Shown: one piece after another, positions 1 to 6,655 of the stretch | How the letters are laid out: every line of letters starts with the position of its first letter | Numbering within the stretch: position 1 is the stretch's first letter | NCBI RefSeq assembly: GCF_051155795.1 | Contig: NZ_DAXETW010000002.1 | Coordinates: 1-13,486 of the forward strand | Direction: 5' to 3' | From: Longibacter sp051155795 | Lineage (GTDB): Bacteria > Bacteroidota > Rhodothermia > Rhodothermales > Salinibacteraceae | Length of the DNA: 13,486 bases | Translations under genes and position numbers: made by a program | The notes under the pieces: model-generated | Database searches by the model: none | What the model saw: the letters and a program-made list of their open reading frames with translations, nothing else | What the model was told of the DNA's origin: nothing

Positions 1-402
1 GGTCGGACGGGGCCGCTCGTCTGGTACTTGCCGTACAACGCGAACCTGTTGCTCCGGCAGCTCGGCCTCGTGCTATTCTTCGCCGGTGTGGGCACGAAAG
101 CGGGCTATGCTTTCTTCAACACCCTTCTCGCCGGGGGAACGGGGCTTCTTATCTTCGGCGTTGGCGCGGTCATTACGTGCCTGACGGCGTTCACGGCAAT
201 CTGGATCGGATACCGGCTTCTCGGCATCCCGATGGGTCTCATGGTGGGTATGCTTGCCGGTATCCACACCCAGCCGGCGGTGCTGAGCTATGCGATTCAG
301 CAGACCGGCAGCGATCTGCCAAACCTAGGCTACGCGACGACCTTTCCGATGGCGACGATAGCCAAGATCCTCTTCGCCCAGCTTCTGCTGTTGCTGATGT
401 AA
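1..402 (+). CDS. AspT/YidE-type transporter, C-terminal fragment (5' end outside window)
   Basis: The reading frame is open from base 1 and ends with TAA at 400-402, giving 133 residues of the C-terminus of a larger membrane protein. It begins GRTGPLVWYLPYNANLLLRQ, followed by LGLVLFFAGVGTKAG, a Gly-rich hydrophobic stretch, and GMLAGIHTQPAVLSYA. This pattern is typical of the AspT/YidE/YbjL duplication domain of putative aspartate:alanine-antiporter-like transporters. Three to four hydrophobic membrane segments are visible, and the last (ATIAKILFAQLLLLLM) closes the protein, as is usual in the family. The N-terminal half and any central TrkA-C domain lie outside the window, so substrate and full architecture cannot be judged. 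The next gene is 92 bases downstream on the same strand, and I see no terminator between them. Family assignment is fairly secure. Transport of a particular substrate is not shown. Confidence 0.85.
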   Translation, partial: GRTGPLVWYLPYNANLLLRQLGLVLFFAGVGTKAGYAFFNTLLAGGTGLLIFGVGAVITCLTAFTAIWIGYRLLGIPMGLMVGMLAGIHTQPAVLSYAIQQTGSDLPNLGYATTFPMATIAKILFAQLLLLLM

Positions 403-494
403 ACCACCGATTCGTCTTGTCCGGTTGCTTCGCGATGCGCCCTTCCGGCATCGTGTGTCATCAAGGTCATCCCATTCATCATTCCCCACACCCC

Positions 495-1148
495 ATGCAC
501 ACTTCTTGGACCGAGCACTTCGCTGCATTTCTCGACGACCGGATGGCAGAAGCCGATGCCGCGCACGACCGGGCGCATATCCTCCGCGTGGTGCAGAGCG
601 CGCGTCGGCTGGCCGAGGAGGAGGGGGCCGATCTCGACGTGGTGGTGCCTGCTGCCTGGCTTCATGACTGCGTGGTTCTCGAGAAAGACGACCCGCGTCG
701 CGGGCAGGCGTCGCAGCGGGCGGCAGACATGGCGGTGCAGTTTCTGGATCGGATCGAGTACCCGGCGGAGACGCACGACGGAATCCGTCACGCCATCGAA
801 GCGCACAGCTACTCGGCCGGGATTCCACCTGACACGATGGAGGCGAAGGTCGTTCAGGATGCCGATCGTCTCGACGCGCTCGGCGCCATCGGGATCGCCC
901 GGTGCATGATGGTCGGCGGGGCGCTCGGAAACCGCCTGTATCACACGGACGACCCATTCTGCGAGAACCGGCCACCGGATGACGCATCCTACACGATCGA
1001 CCACTTCTACGAAAAGCTTCTCGGCCTTCCGGAGACAATGCAAACCCGGGCCGGTCGCGAGGAGGCCGAACGTCGTGCCGACGTCATGCGGGAGTACCTC
1101 GACGATCTGCGCAGAGAAGTCGCGGTCGACACCAACTCTGAAGGTTGA
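495..1148 (+). CDS. HD-domain phosphohydrolase, YedJ-like
   Basis: This 217-residue cytoplasmic protein has the metal-binding motifs of the HD superfamily: His28 in DAAHDRAHILRV, the His57-Asp58 doublet in AAWLHDCVV, His104 in IEAHSYS, and Asp122/Asp124 in QDADRLDALGAIGIAR. The last motif and the overall length resemble the YedJ-type uncharacterised HD hydrolases. HD proteins hydrolyse phosphate esters of nucleotides or related compounds, but the substrate cannot be read from the sequence. The ATG at 495 is chosen because it starts directly before the domain. The frame stays open to 177, but that part overlaps the preceding transporter gene and looks like noise. The last residues (VDTNSEG) and the stop codon are encoded inside a heptamer tandem repeat (1137-1164), so the original C-terminus may have been altered by the repeat. 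There is no Shine-Dalgarno sequence before the start. Confidence 0.88.
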   Translation: MHTSWTEHFAAFLDDRMAEADAAHDRAHILRVVQSARRLAEEEGADLDVVVPAAWLHDCVVLEKDDPRRGQASQRAADMAVQFLDRIEYPAETHDGIRHAIEAHSYSAGIPPDTMEAKVVQDADRLDALGAIGIARCMMVGGALGNRLYHTDDPFCENRPPDDASYTIDHFYEKLLGLPETMQTRAGREEAERRADVMREYLDDLRREVAVDTNSEG

Positions 1149-1164
1149 ACTCTGAACCCTGAAC
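1137..1164 (-). repeat. Degenerate heptamer tandem repeat (GTTCAGN), 4 units
   Basis: Read on the minus strand from 1164, the units are GTTCAGG, GTTCAGA, GTTCAAC and CTTCAGA, each exactly 7 bases. The repeat covers the 3' end of the HD-domain gene, including its TGA stop at 1146-1148. The same unit occurs in five copies at 11653-11687 in front of ruvC, so this is a dispersed element type. Heptameric short tandem repeats of comparable design (STRR) are known from cyanobacteria. A link to those is not claimed. Confidence 0.8.
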
Positions 1165-1400
1165 AAAAAAAACAGGCGCCCCTTCGGTCGAAGAGACGCC
1201 TGTCAGGGCCGGTCCGTGCGCGCGGTGCCTGCTCCAGAGACCCGATCGCATGAGGCCGGCAAATCGACGGTAGCAGCACAACGAGTGGGCTGCTCCGGAT
1301 CGAAAACCAAGATGGGGGACCGAAACGACGGAGGGGAACGAACGATCACATGGATACGCCTGAACGGCACGACCAACGCCTCCTCGCTTCAACCACAGGT
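1165..1400 (-). ncRNA. Possible small RNA ending at the orphan terminator
   Basis: This candidate is inferred from the leftward intrinsic terminator at 1172-1203, which needs a leftward transcript although no plausible protein gene lies on the minus strand here. The 5' end is a guess. An AT-rich patch at about 1403-1450, containing TATACT and TACTTTG on the minus strand, could hold a promoter. Within the transcript, GGTCGTGC (around 1367-1374) could pair with GCACGGACC (around 1211-1219) with one bulge and would close a rod-like structure. A local hairpin AGCAG/CTGCT lies at about 1271-1293. I could not match it to 6S RNA, SRP RNA, RNase P or tmRNA by eye. Size would be about 200-240 nt. Confidence 0.3.
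1172..1203 (-). terminator. Intrinsic terminator for leftward transcription
   Basis: The arms ACAGGCG (1172-1178) and CGCCTGT (1197-1203) pair perfectly. Inside them CTTCG (1182-1186) and CGAAG (1189-1193) extend the hairpin. The run of A at 1165-1172 becomes a U tract only for an RNA transcribed from right to left. The plus strand has no T run after the stem, so this does not terminate the HD-domain gene transcript by the classical mechanism. No leftward protein gene lies upstream of it. Confidence 0.75.
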
Positions 1401-1613
1401 CGAGTATACAAAGTAATTTAGACCAGTTCTATATAGCGGCGTAATATCAATGCGAAGTTGACGCGAAGAACGGAGTCGACGGCAGACGCAGCACGGGTTG
1501 GCGCCCCCGGCCGGAGAGAAGAGGCCTCGGCCGGCGTTTAAGTAGGTGTGTTTTACTCTGCCTCCGCATGTGCCCACGCCCGCATTCAGCCCGCTCTCTA
1601 CCGCGGCAACAGC
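1204..1613. other. Gene-free stretch upstream of the GNAT gene
   Basis: No convincing protein gene is seen on either strand; the open frames here lack domain character and run across the terminator. The right part (1403-1450) is markedly AT-rich compared with the surroundings and is the best place for promoters, either leftward for the putative small RNA or rightward for the acetyltransferase gene. Around 1506-1535, GGCCGG is repeated on both sides of a purine stretch, giving a possible weak hairpin. I could not fix -10/-35 boxes with confidence. Confidence 0.4.
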
Positions 1614-2060
1614 ATGTCTGACCTGCAAATCTCACTCGTGTCGACAGACGAAGAATGGGCCGACGCCCGGGCCGTCCGGCGGGCGGTCTTCGTCGAAGAG
1701 CAAGACTGTCCGCCGGATGAGGAGTGGGATGCATTCGATTCTGACAGCCGCCATCTGATTGGCGCGCTCGGAGACGACATCGTGGCTACGGCACGATGGC
1801 GGGAGGTTACGCACGAGGGTCGAGTGATGGCGAAGCTCGAGCGGTTTGCCGTTCTGCAAGCTGAACGCGGGCGCGGCATCGGTCGCGCGATGGTGCAGGC
1901 CACGATCGATGATGCCTCGTCCGCCGGGTACGTTACCTTCATTCTGCATGCACAGTCGCATCTCGAAGCCTTTTACGCGTCCTTTGGCTTCGAATCCACG
2001 GGGCACCGATTTGACGAGGTGGGCATTCCGCATGTCGAAATGATCCGGGTGGACGCGTGA
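1614..2060 (+). CDS. GNAT family N-acetyltransferase, ElaA-like
   Basis: This 148-residue protein is predicted to transfer an acetyl group from acetyl-CoA to an amine; the acceptor is unknown. The N-terminal part has VRRAVFVEEQDCPPDEEWD (about residues 21-39), which is the ElaA-type opening. The acetyl-CoA pyrophosphate loop is ERGRGIGRAM (84-93). The C-terminal FYASFGFESTGHRFDEVGIPHVEM is the typical ElaA ending, with its GIPHVEM signature. Length is normal for the family (about 150 residues). The ATG at 1614 is preferred over upstream in-frame starts at about 1548, because homology begins only a few residues after it and the extra residues look non-coding. The gene converges on the PpiC gene. 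The stem-loop between them has a U tract only for the leftward transcript. Confidence 0.9.
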   Translation: MSDLQISLVSTDEEWADARAVRRAVFVEEQDCPPDEEWDAFDSDSRHLIGALGDDIVATARWREVTHEGRVMAKLERFAVLQAERGRGIGRAMVQATIDDASSAGYVTFILHAQSHLEAFYASFGFESTGHRFDEVGIPHVEMIRVDA

Positions 2061-2139
2061 CCGCATTCCGTTCATGTGGCGACATGGGAGACGGGCCACG
2101 CCGGACGACGCATGAGGAACGAATCGCTTCGACATAAAA

Positions 2140-2168
2140 GGCGCCGCCTCCACGGGGGAAGCGGCGCC
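2140..2168 (-). terminator. Intrinsic terminator of the PpiC-like gene
   Basis: The perfect 8-bp arms GGCGCCGC (2140-2147) and GCGGCGCC (2161-2168) enclose a 13-base loop. Four A residues at 2136-2139 give a short U tract for leftward transcription, 26 bases past the stop codon of the PpiC-like gene. The U tract is modest. The stem could also slow RNA polymerase coming from the acetyltransferase gene. Confidence 0.75.
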
Positions 2169-2193
2169 GCGTATTGCAGTCCGTGCGTTTCAA

Positions 2194-3288
2194 CTACTCG
2201 GACTGCGCCGGATCGGCTTTGACGACCGACGGGTTGATGCGGACCACGAGGTCCGACTCGGCGCGAAGGGTCTCGACTTCATCCTGGAAGGCCTGGCGCT
2301 GCTTCTGCTGCGTAAGCGCCTGGCGGACGCGCGACGTATCGGCCGGCTCGCCCCGGTCGAGAAGGCGAATCACGTGAAAGCCGAACTGCGTGCGGACGGG
2401 TTCCTCCGTGACGTCCGTGGAGTCCTCGAGAGCGAGGGCCGCGTCGGCGAAGGGCGTGGCGAGACGCTGACGCGAGGCGGGTGGCAGACGGCCGCCATCG
2501 CTTGCGGAGGGGCCGTCGCTATTGCGCATGGCGAGGGAGTCAAACGAGACGCCCGACTCTACGCTGTCGATGAGTGCCTCGGCGACCTGCCGGGCCGAGT
2601 CGACCGTGGCCTCCGCGGCCGTATCGCTTACCTGGATGAGGATGTGTTGCGCCTGGAAGCGGCGATTGCGCTCGCTGACCGCCTGAATGCTGTCCTGCGA
2701 GGGCGGGCCGGCATCTTCCATGATCTGCTGGCGCTGTTCCTGCATCACGAGTTGGGTGGCGATCATGTCCCGGAGGCGGTCCCGCGAGAGGTTGTCCGAC
2801 GCCAATGCGTTGTCGAACGCCTCTTCGTCGACGTTTCCATCCTCGTCGGTGAAGCGCTGCATGGTGGATTGGAACCGTTGCTCGACAGCGGCGGAGTCGG
2901 CGCTGTTGCCGGCGGCCTTCGCAGCGCCGGTGACCACGTGCTGCGTGATCAGCTGGTCGAGGACGCTGGAGTGCACGAGCGAGTCGCTGATCATGGCGCG
3001 GCGCTGTGGCGGAACGCTCTGCGTCGCCATCCGCGTGTGGCTCATGAAGCGCGAGGTTTGCACGGTGTCCGTTCCATACTCGGACTCGAGGATGACCGCG
3101 ATCGTCGTGTCGGAAATCTCCTCCCCGATGGTGTAAGCGGGGCCGCTATCCTCTTCGGCCGCCTCATCGGTGCTCGACGAGCCGTTGCCACATCCGGCCC
3201 AGGTGAAGAGGGCGATGACGAGGACACCTGCCAGCAGCATCTGATGGCGAGGTTTTCGCAGAGGTAAATACATATTGCAAGGATCCAT
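2194..3288 (-). CDS. Peptidyl-prolyl cis-trans isomerase, PpiC/SurA-type lipoprotein
   Basis: The protein is a 364-residue extracytoplasmic folding factor. A positively charged start (LRKPRHQ) is followed by a hydrophobic core (MLLAGVLVIALF) and WAGC, so Cys33 is a likely lipidation site, although Trp at -3 of the lipobox is unusual. An acidic, low-complexity linker follows. Residues about 55-200 are a helical SurA-N-like region, and about 213-312 form the parvulin domain, opening with QHILIQV, then FDSLAMRNSDGPSASDGG, and closing with QFGFHVIRLLDRGE. Family members assist folding of exported and outer-membrane proteins. The longest start is given. ATG codons at 3273 or 3240 would also leave a signal peptide, and 3273 is a good alternative. 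The gene appears monocistronic, with its own terminator, and an imperfect palindrome lies about 26 bases upstream of the start. Confidence 0.9.
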   Translation of the reverse strand: MDPCNMYLPLRKPRHQMLLAGVLVIALFTWAGCGNGSSSTDEAAEEDSGPAYTIGEEISDTTIAVILESEYGTDTVQTSRFMSHTRMATQSVPPQRRAMISDSLVHSSVLDQLITQHVVTGAAKAAGNSADSAAVEQRFQSTMQRFTDEDGNVDEEAFDNALASDNLSRDRLRDMIATQLVMQEQRQQIMEDAGPPSQDSIQAVSERNRRFQAQHILIQVSDTAAEATVDSARQVAEALIDSVESGVSFDSLAMRNSDGPSASDGGRLPPASRQRLATPFADAALALEDSTDVTEEPVRTQFGFHVIRLLDRGEPADTSRVRQALTQQKQRQAFQDEVETLRAESDLVVRINPSVVKADPAQSE

Positions 3289-3313
3289 TCAAAGGGAGGC
3301 GATCGCGCGTCGA

Positions 3314-3348
3314 GGTCTAAATACAGGTTAGTAACCCTGAATCAGACC
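3314..3348. promoter_or_regulatory. Imperfect palindrome upstream of the PpiC-like gene
   Basis: The outer arms GGTCT (3314-3318) and AGACC (3344-3348) and the inner arms CAGGTTA (3324-3330) and TAACCCTG (3332-3339, one extra C) are arranged symmetrically around 3331. The element sits 26-60 bases upstream of the PpiC start codon, in promoter or leader position. It could be an operator for a dimeric regulator or a hairpin in the 5' leader. No regulator is identified. Confidence 0.35.
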
Positions 3349-3520
3349 GCTTGAGTGCACGCCACCGGAAACAATGTGTTTCTAACGTGACGCGAAATCG
3401 AGCCAGGAAACAGGTTCGCAAGCATGTTGGAAACTGTGTGAACGGGAAACCTGCATACCCCTCCAATATATCATCAAGTGCGAAATCGGGACGCATTCCC
3501 GTGCTCGAACGACTTAATCT

Positions 3521-3593
3521 GCCGCGTTCGTCTAGGGGTCTAGGACGCTGGCCTCTCACGCCGGTAACACGGGTTCGAATCCCGTACGCGGTA
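3521..3593 (+). tRNA. tRNA-Glu (anticodon CUC)
   Basis: A full cloverleaf can be drawn. The acceptor arms are GCCGCGT (3521-3527) and ACGCGGT (3586-3592), with a G-U pair at the first position. The D arm is GTCT/GGAC. The anticodon stem CTGGC/GCCGG encloses the loop CTCTCAC, placing anticodon CTC at 3555-3557. The T arm is ACGGG-TTCGAAT-CCCGT. The D-arm region TTCGTCTAGGGG and the variable region TAAC closely resemble bacterial tRNA-Glu. It reads GAG codons, which are frequent in a GC-rich, acid-protein genome. The discriminator base is A (3593) and the CCA end is not encoded. A strong terminator follows, and no integrase or attachment-site duplication is visible. Confidence 0.97.
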
Positions 3594-3613
3594 CACATTA
3601 CGACGAGCCTTTC

Positions 3614-3664
3614 GAGGCGCTGGCCTTCCTCCTCCCTCCCCCCGGGCCAGTGCCTCATTTTTTT
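3614..3664 (+). terminator. Intrinsic terminator of tRNA-Glu
   Basis: The arms GAGGCGCTGGCC (3614-3625) and GGCCAGTGCCTC (3645-3656) form a 12-bp stem with one G-U pair around a C/T-rich loop. A run of seven T follows at 3658-3664. It lies 20 bases after the tRNA and is a textbook rho-independent terminator. Confidence 0.93.
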
Positions 3665-3691
3665 GTATACAGCTCGAACGTACGCAACAGA

Positions 3692-3729
3692 AAAACGGCG
3701 ACGCTCCTCTTGTGGAGTGTCGCCGTTTT
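3692..3729 (-). terminator. Bidirectional-type terminator after clpP
   Basis: The arms AAAACGGCGACGCTCC (3692-3707) and GGAGTGTCGCCGTTTT (3714-3729) form a 16-bp stem with one G-U or A-C position and a 6-base loop. A runs on one side and T runs on the other make it work in both directions. It lies 35 bases past the clpP stop codon and backs up the tRNA terminator from the other side. It ends the tig-clpP transcript, so clpX is not co-transcribed here. Confidence 0.92.
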
Positions 3730-3763
3730 CGTTTCGATTTGCCGCGCGTCGAGGGTGGTAGCC

Positions 3764-4474
3764 TTACTCGTCGTCCGGGCTTCCGTTGGACGTGATGTTC
3801 TTCAGGTTGCCGGGATTGAGGACGTTGTCAACAACGCCGTAGTCGGCTGCTTCTTCCGCGCTCATCCAGTAATTACGATCGGCATCCTTTTCGATCCGGT
3901 CGACATCCTTGTTTGTGTGATGGGCAAGGATGTCATAGAGGCGCGATTTCAGCCACATGATTTCCTTGGCCTGAATCTCGATATCCGATGCCTGTCCCTC
4001 GGCGCCACCGAGAGGCTGGTGAATCATGACGCGCGAGTTCGGGAGGGCGGCACGGCTACCGTCTTGTCCGGCCGCGAGGAGCACCGATCCCATCGAGGCC
4101 GCGAGGCCGACGCAGATCGTGGCCACCGGCGAGCTGACGTACTGCATGGTGTCGTACACGCCCAGGCCGCTGTAAATCACGCCGCCGGGTGAGTTAATGT
4201 ACAGGTTGATGTCGCGCTCGGAGTCGTCGCTCTCCAGGTAGAGCAGCTGCGCAACCGTAAGGTTCGCAATCTGGTCGTTGATCGGCGTGCCGATAAAGAC
4301 GATCCGTTCCTTCAGCAGTCGGCTGAAGATGTCGTACGACCGCTCGCCGCGAGTCGTCTGCTCGACGACCATCGGGACGAGGCCGGACATGGGCTGGTCG
4401 CCCAGTCCGCCTTTGTAGATACTGCTCGGGAGAGAGGTCAGGCTCTTACTGAATTTGATAAAGTCCTCGACCAT
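3764..4474 (-). CDS. clpP: ATP-dependent Clp protease proteolytic subunit ClpP (catalytic Asp replaced by Asn)
   Basis: ClpP forms the barrel-shaped serine protease that degrades proteins unfolded by ClpX or ClpA/C. From the ATG at 4474 the protein has 236 residues. The nucleophile is Ser127 in GLAASMGSVLL, and His152 lies in MIHQPLGG. Counting from His to the third triad residue exactly as in E. coli ClpP (His122, Asp171) lands on Asn201 in DADRNYWMSAEEA, and the codon is AAT on the coding strand. Other ClpP proteins have Asp here. The Gly-rich LYINSPGGVIYSGLG and the GERSYDIFSRLLKERIVF segment are intact. The N-terminus is about 28 residues longer than E. coli ClpP. An internal ATG at 4390 (MSGLVPMVVEQT) would give the usual length and may be the real or mature start. 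It lies downstream of tig, which is the usual order, with a 209-base gap. Confidence 0.95.
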   Translation of the reverse strand: MVEDFIKFSKSLTSLPSSIYKGGLGDQPMSGLVPMVVEQTTRGERSYDIFSRLLKERIVFIGTPINDQIANLTVAQLLYLESDDSERDINLYINSPGGVIYSGLGVYDTMQYVSSPVATICVGLAASMGSVLLAAGQDGSRAALPNSRVMIHQPLGGAEGQASDIEIQAKEIMWLKSRLYDILAHHTNKDVDRIEKDADRNYWMSAEEAADYGVVDNVLNPGNLKNITSNGSPDDE

Positions 4475-4683
4475 GGCGGCTTTCTCATTCCTCAAGGGTG
4501 AAGTTCGGTGAAGACGAACCTGAGGGCAAACACGATGGTTCCTCCGGATTCGTCGCGTGATGGGTGCATTGCAGGGGCGTTACTCCCGCCGTACGGATCG
4601 GTGCGTCCGGATGCCTCGCCCGCCCTCCGCCGAAGCGGTTGAGCCCATCACGTGCTCGGGGCGGGTGGACACATCGGAATGGA

Positions 4684-6087
4684 TCAGTGCGCGTGATCGT
4701 GGTCGTGAGCGTGCCCATGCCCGGCCGGGGCGCCGCCGGCGAGGGCCTGGCGCTGCTCGTGCTTCTCTTTCAGCTCGTCCTCAAACTCGTCGAGCGACTT
4801 TCGCTGGACGTCGAAGGCCTCGATCAGGTAGTCGTACACCTTGTCACTGAGGATTTGCTGATTGGCTCGCTCCTGCATCTGCGGCATCTGGCTGTAGAAC
4901 TGCTCCAGCTGTTCGACCGTCAGTCCGGCTTCATCATCGGCCTGATCCTGGTAAAAGGATTGTAGATCCTCGTCGGTCACCTCGAGGTCTGCATGGTCGA
5001 TCACGGCATCACGGACGAACATCCAGCGAGCCTGCCGCTCGGCGTCGTCGCGGTTCTGCTGGCGGAAGGCTTCTTCGTCGAAGTCGTCCGGCAGCTCGCC
5101 GTCGTTTTGCTGTTTGACCTGGTTCTCGAACGAGTCGAGATACATCTCGACGACCGATTCCGGAACCGGGATCGGATGGAGCTCCAGCATGCGGTCGACG
5201 ATGTCGCCCTGCACCATTTCGCGGGAGCGGTCGTCCCAGGCCTCCTTGAGGCGCTCACGGATCTCGTCGAGGAAGGCGTCGACGTTGTCGAATTCCCCCT
5301 CAGTGATGTCCTCCACGAAGGCATCGTCGAGCTCCGGCATGTCGCGGCGCTTCACGTCGTTCACGCTCACCTCGTAGAGGCGCGTTTCTGTCGGCGCGTC
5401 GGGGCCGGCCTCCGGAGGCGCCCCCGGCGGCAGCTCCACGCGAAACGTGTCTCCTGCTTTCTTCCCGGTGATCGCCTCGCGAAGTTCGTCCCGCAGGCGA
5501 TCATCGTCGAGGAAGAACGTCATGCCCTCCTCTTTGTCGCCGATGATCGGCGTATCCGTTTCGGCATCGATGCGTTGAAGGTCGATGTCAACGAAGTCTT
5601 CCTCGTCGGCGGCCTCGTCGTCCAGCGGCATCAGGTCCGCCCGCTGCTGGCGGAGGCGCTGCACTTCTTTGTCGACGTCCTCCTCCGTGACCTCGTGGGC
5701 CAGCATCGACAGCTCCTCGCCGGAGAGGTCAGCCAGTTCAACGTCGGGCTGAACGCCGAAGCGAATCGTGGCGTTCAGGTCGCCGTCGAGCTCGTAGTCA
5801 AGTTCAGTCAGCATCGGCTGGCCGACGGGTTCGATGTCGTCGTTCCCCTCGACTTCGTTCTGAAACGCTTCCTGCACGTAGCTCTCCGCCAGGCGATAAC
5901 CGATGGCCTTCCCGTGCATCTGCTTCACCAGGTCCATCGGCACCTTGCCCTTGCGGAATCCCTTGATATCCATCTGGGACCGCTGGGCCTGCAGGGCCTC
6001 CTTCAGCTTCGGCTCCAGCTCTTCGGCAGTGGCGTGGATCTCAAACTCGTATTCGACCGGCGTGGCCTGCTTAATCTTTGTTTCCAT
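4684..6087 (-). CDS. tig: Trigger factor, ribosome-associated chaperone with His-rich tail
   Basis: The 467-residue protein binds the large ribosomal subunit at the exit tunnel and shields nascent chains. The N-terminal domain (about 1-115) carries the ribosome-docking signature GFRKGKVP at residues 43-50. A degenerate FKBP-like isomerase domain follows (about 150-245; EDFVDIDLQRID to LYEVSVNDVKRR), with a Pro-rich insertion PPGAPPEAGPDAP. The helical C-terminal substrate-cradle domain spans about 250-440. The protein is about 35 residues longer than the E. coli protein (432) and ends in GHGHAHDHDHAH, with six histidines in twelve residues. Asp/Glu content is very high, as in halophiles. The ATG at 6087 directly opens the conserved METKIKQATPVEYEFEI start. 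No Shine-Dalgarno sequence is present. clpP lies downstream on the same strand, the usual genomic partner. Confidence 0.97.
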   Translation of the reverse strand: METKIKQATPVEYEFEIHATAEELEPKLKEALQAQRSQMDIKGFRKGKVPMDLVKQMHGKAIGYRLAESYVQEAFQNEVEGNDDIEPVGQPMLTELDYELDGDLNATIRFGVQPDVELADLSGEELSMLAHEVTEEDVDKEVQRLRQQRADLMPLDDEAADEEDFVDIDLQRIDAETDTPIIGDKEEGMTFFLDDDRLRDELREAITGKKAGDTFRVELPPGAPPEAGPDAPTETRLYEVSVNDVKRRDMPELDDAFVEDITEGEFDNVDAFLDEIRERLKEAWDDRSREMVQGDIVDRMLELHPIPVPESVVEMYLDSFENQVKQQNDGELPDDFDEEAFRQQNRDDAERQARWMFVRDAVIDHADLEVTDEDLQSFYQDQADDEAGLTVEQLEQFYSQMPQMQERANQQILSDKVYDYLIEAFDVQRKSLDEFEDELKEKHEQRQALAGGAPAGHGHAHDHDHAH

Positions 6088-6655
6088 AAATGCGGGACAG
6101 AGAGAATCTGGACGAGGGTCGGGCGATGAACGCCGAAGGCTCGGTCGTCACCGACCGCAGCATGCCGGGACCCGAACTGCGAATCTACGGGCGTCGGTGC
6201 ATGCCGAAACGGCAGATCATTGGAATGCGCGCCGCCCCGAAAAGATCGGAGACACAACGCCCTGACCCCGCCAGACCGGGAAATCCCTTGTGAAAAGCGG
6301 TCTTGTGTGGAGAGGGAGAAAGGGGGAGCGGGAGAAGGGGCAGAGGGAAGGGGGCACCGGCGCATCCGCGATCCCCGATCGGAAATCCCAATTATCAATC
6401 CGAGACGTATTTCCGTGGTCAGGTGTTCATGTGTTCGGGTGATTACACAGGGTCAGAGCGCGGTACGGATCCGATGCATTCCGCTCGTTTCACAGCGAGT
6501 GTCCGAACACGACAGGTGAACCGGTCGGGTCCGGGAGCTCCGGACAGAACGCGTTGGATTTTCCCTCTCCGTTCGATGTCCACGATGAACACGACCGGAG
6601 CCAACCATCTGAACTCCCCAATGCGCAATCCCTCCACGCATACCCCACCCCGACC
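6088..6655. other. Long gene-free stretch between tig and the ABC permease
   Basis: No protein gene with domain character is seen on either strand. The region should carry the tig promoter and the end of the ABC transporter transcript, but I cannot place either by motif. It holds a purine-rich tract on the plus strand (6306-6356, mostly G and A), and an inverted pair GTGTTCGG (6431-6438) / CCGAACAC (6503-6510) enclosing smaller possible stems (ACAC/GTGT, GAGCG/CGCTC). A near-palindrome GTCCGGGAGCTCCGGAC lies at 6529-6545. Open frames in the right half translate a simple repeat and are not genes. Confidence 0.5.

Noticed and set aside
177..494. Upstream extension of the HD-domain protein
   Set aside because: It overlaps the transporter gene in another frame and lacks HD-family similarity; the ATG at 495 is sufficient.
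1165..1400. 6S, SRP, tmRNA or RNase P RNA
   Set aside because: I could not find their conserved core sequences by eye, so the candidate RNA is left unnamed.
2374..3267. Plus-strand open frame of 297 codons
   Set aside because: It is antisense to the PpiC lipoprotein gene, which has clear domain motifs.
3521..3593. tRNA as an integration site of a mobile element
   Set aside because: No integrase, no duplicated tRNA end and no change in gene content are seen nearby.
3317..3658. Open frame of 113 codons on the minus strand
   Set aside because: It is antisense to tRNA-Glu and its terminator; the GIRTRVTGVRG-like peptide is a typical false translation of a tRNA.
4993..6129. Long plus-strand open frame (378 codons)
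   Set aside because: It lies wholly antisense to the trigger factor gene; long antisense frames are expected at this GC content with many Asp/Glu codons.
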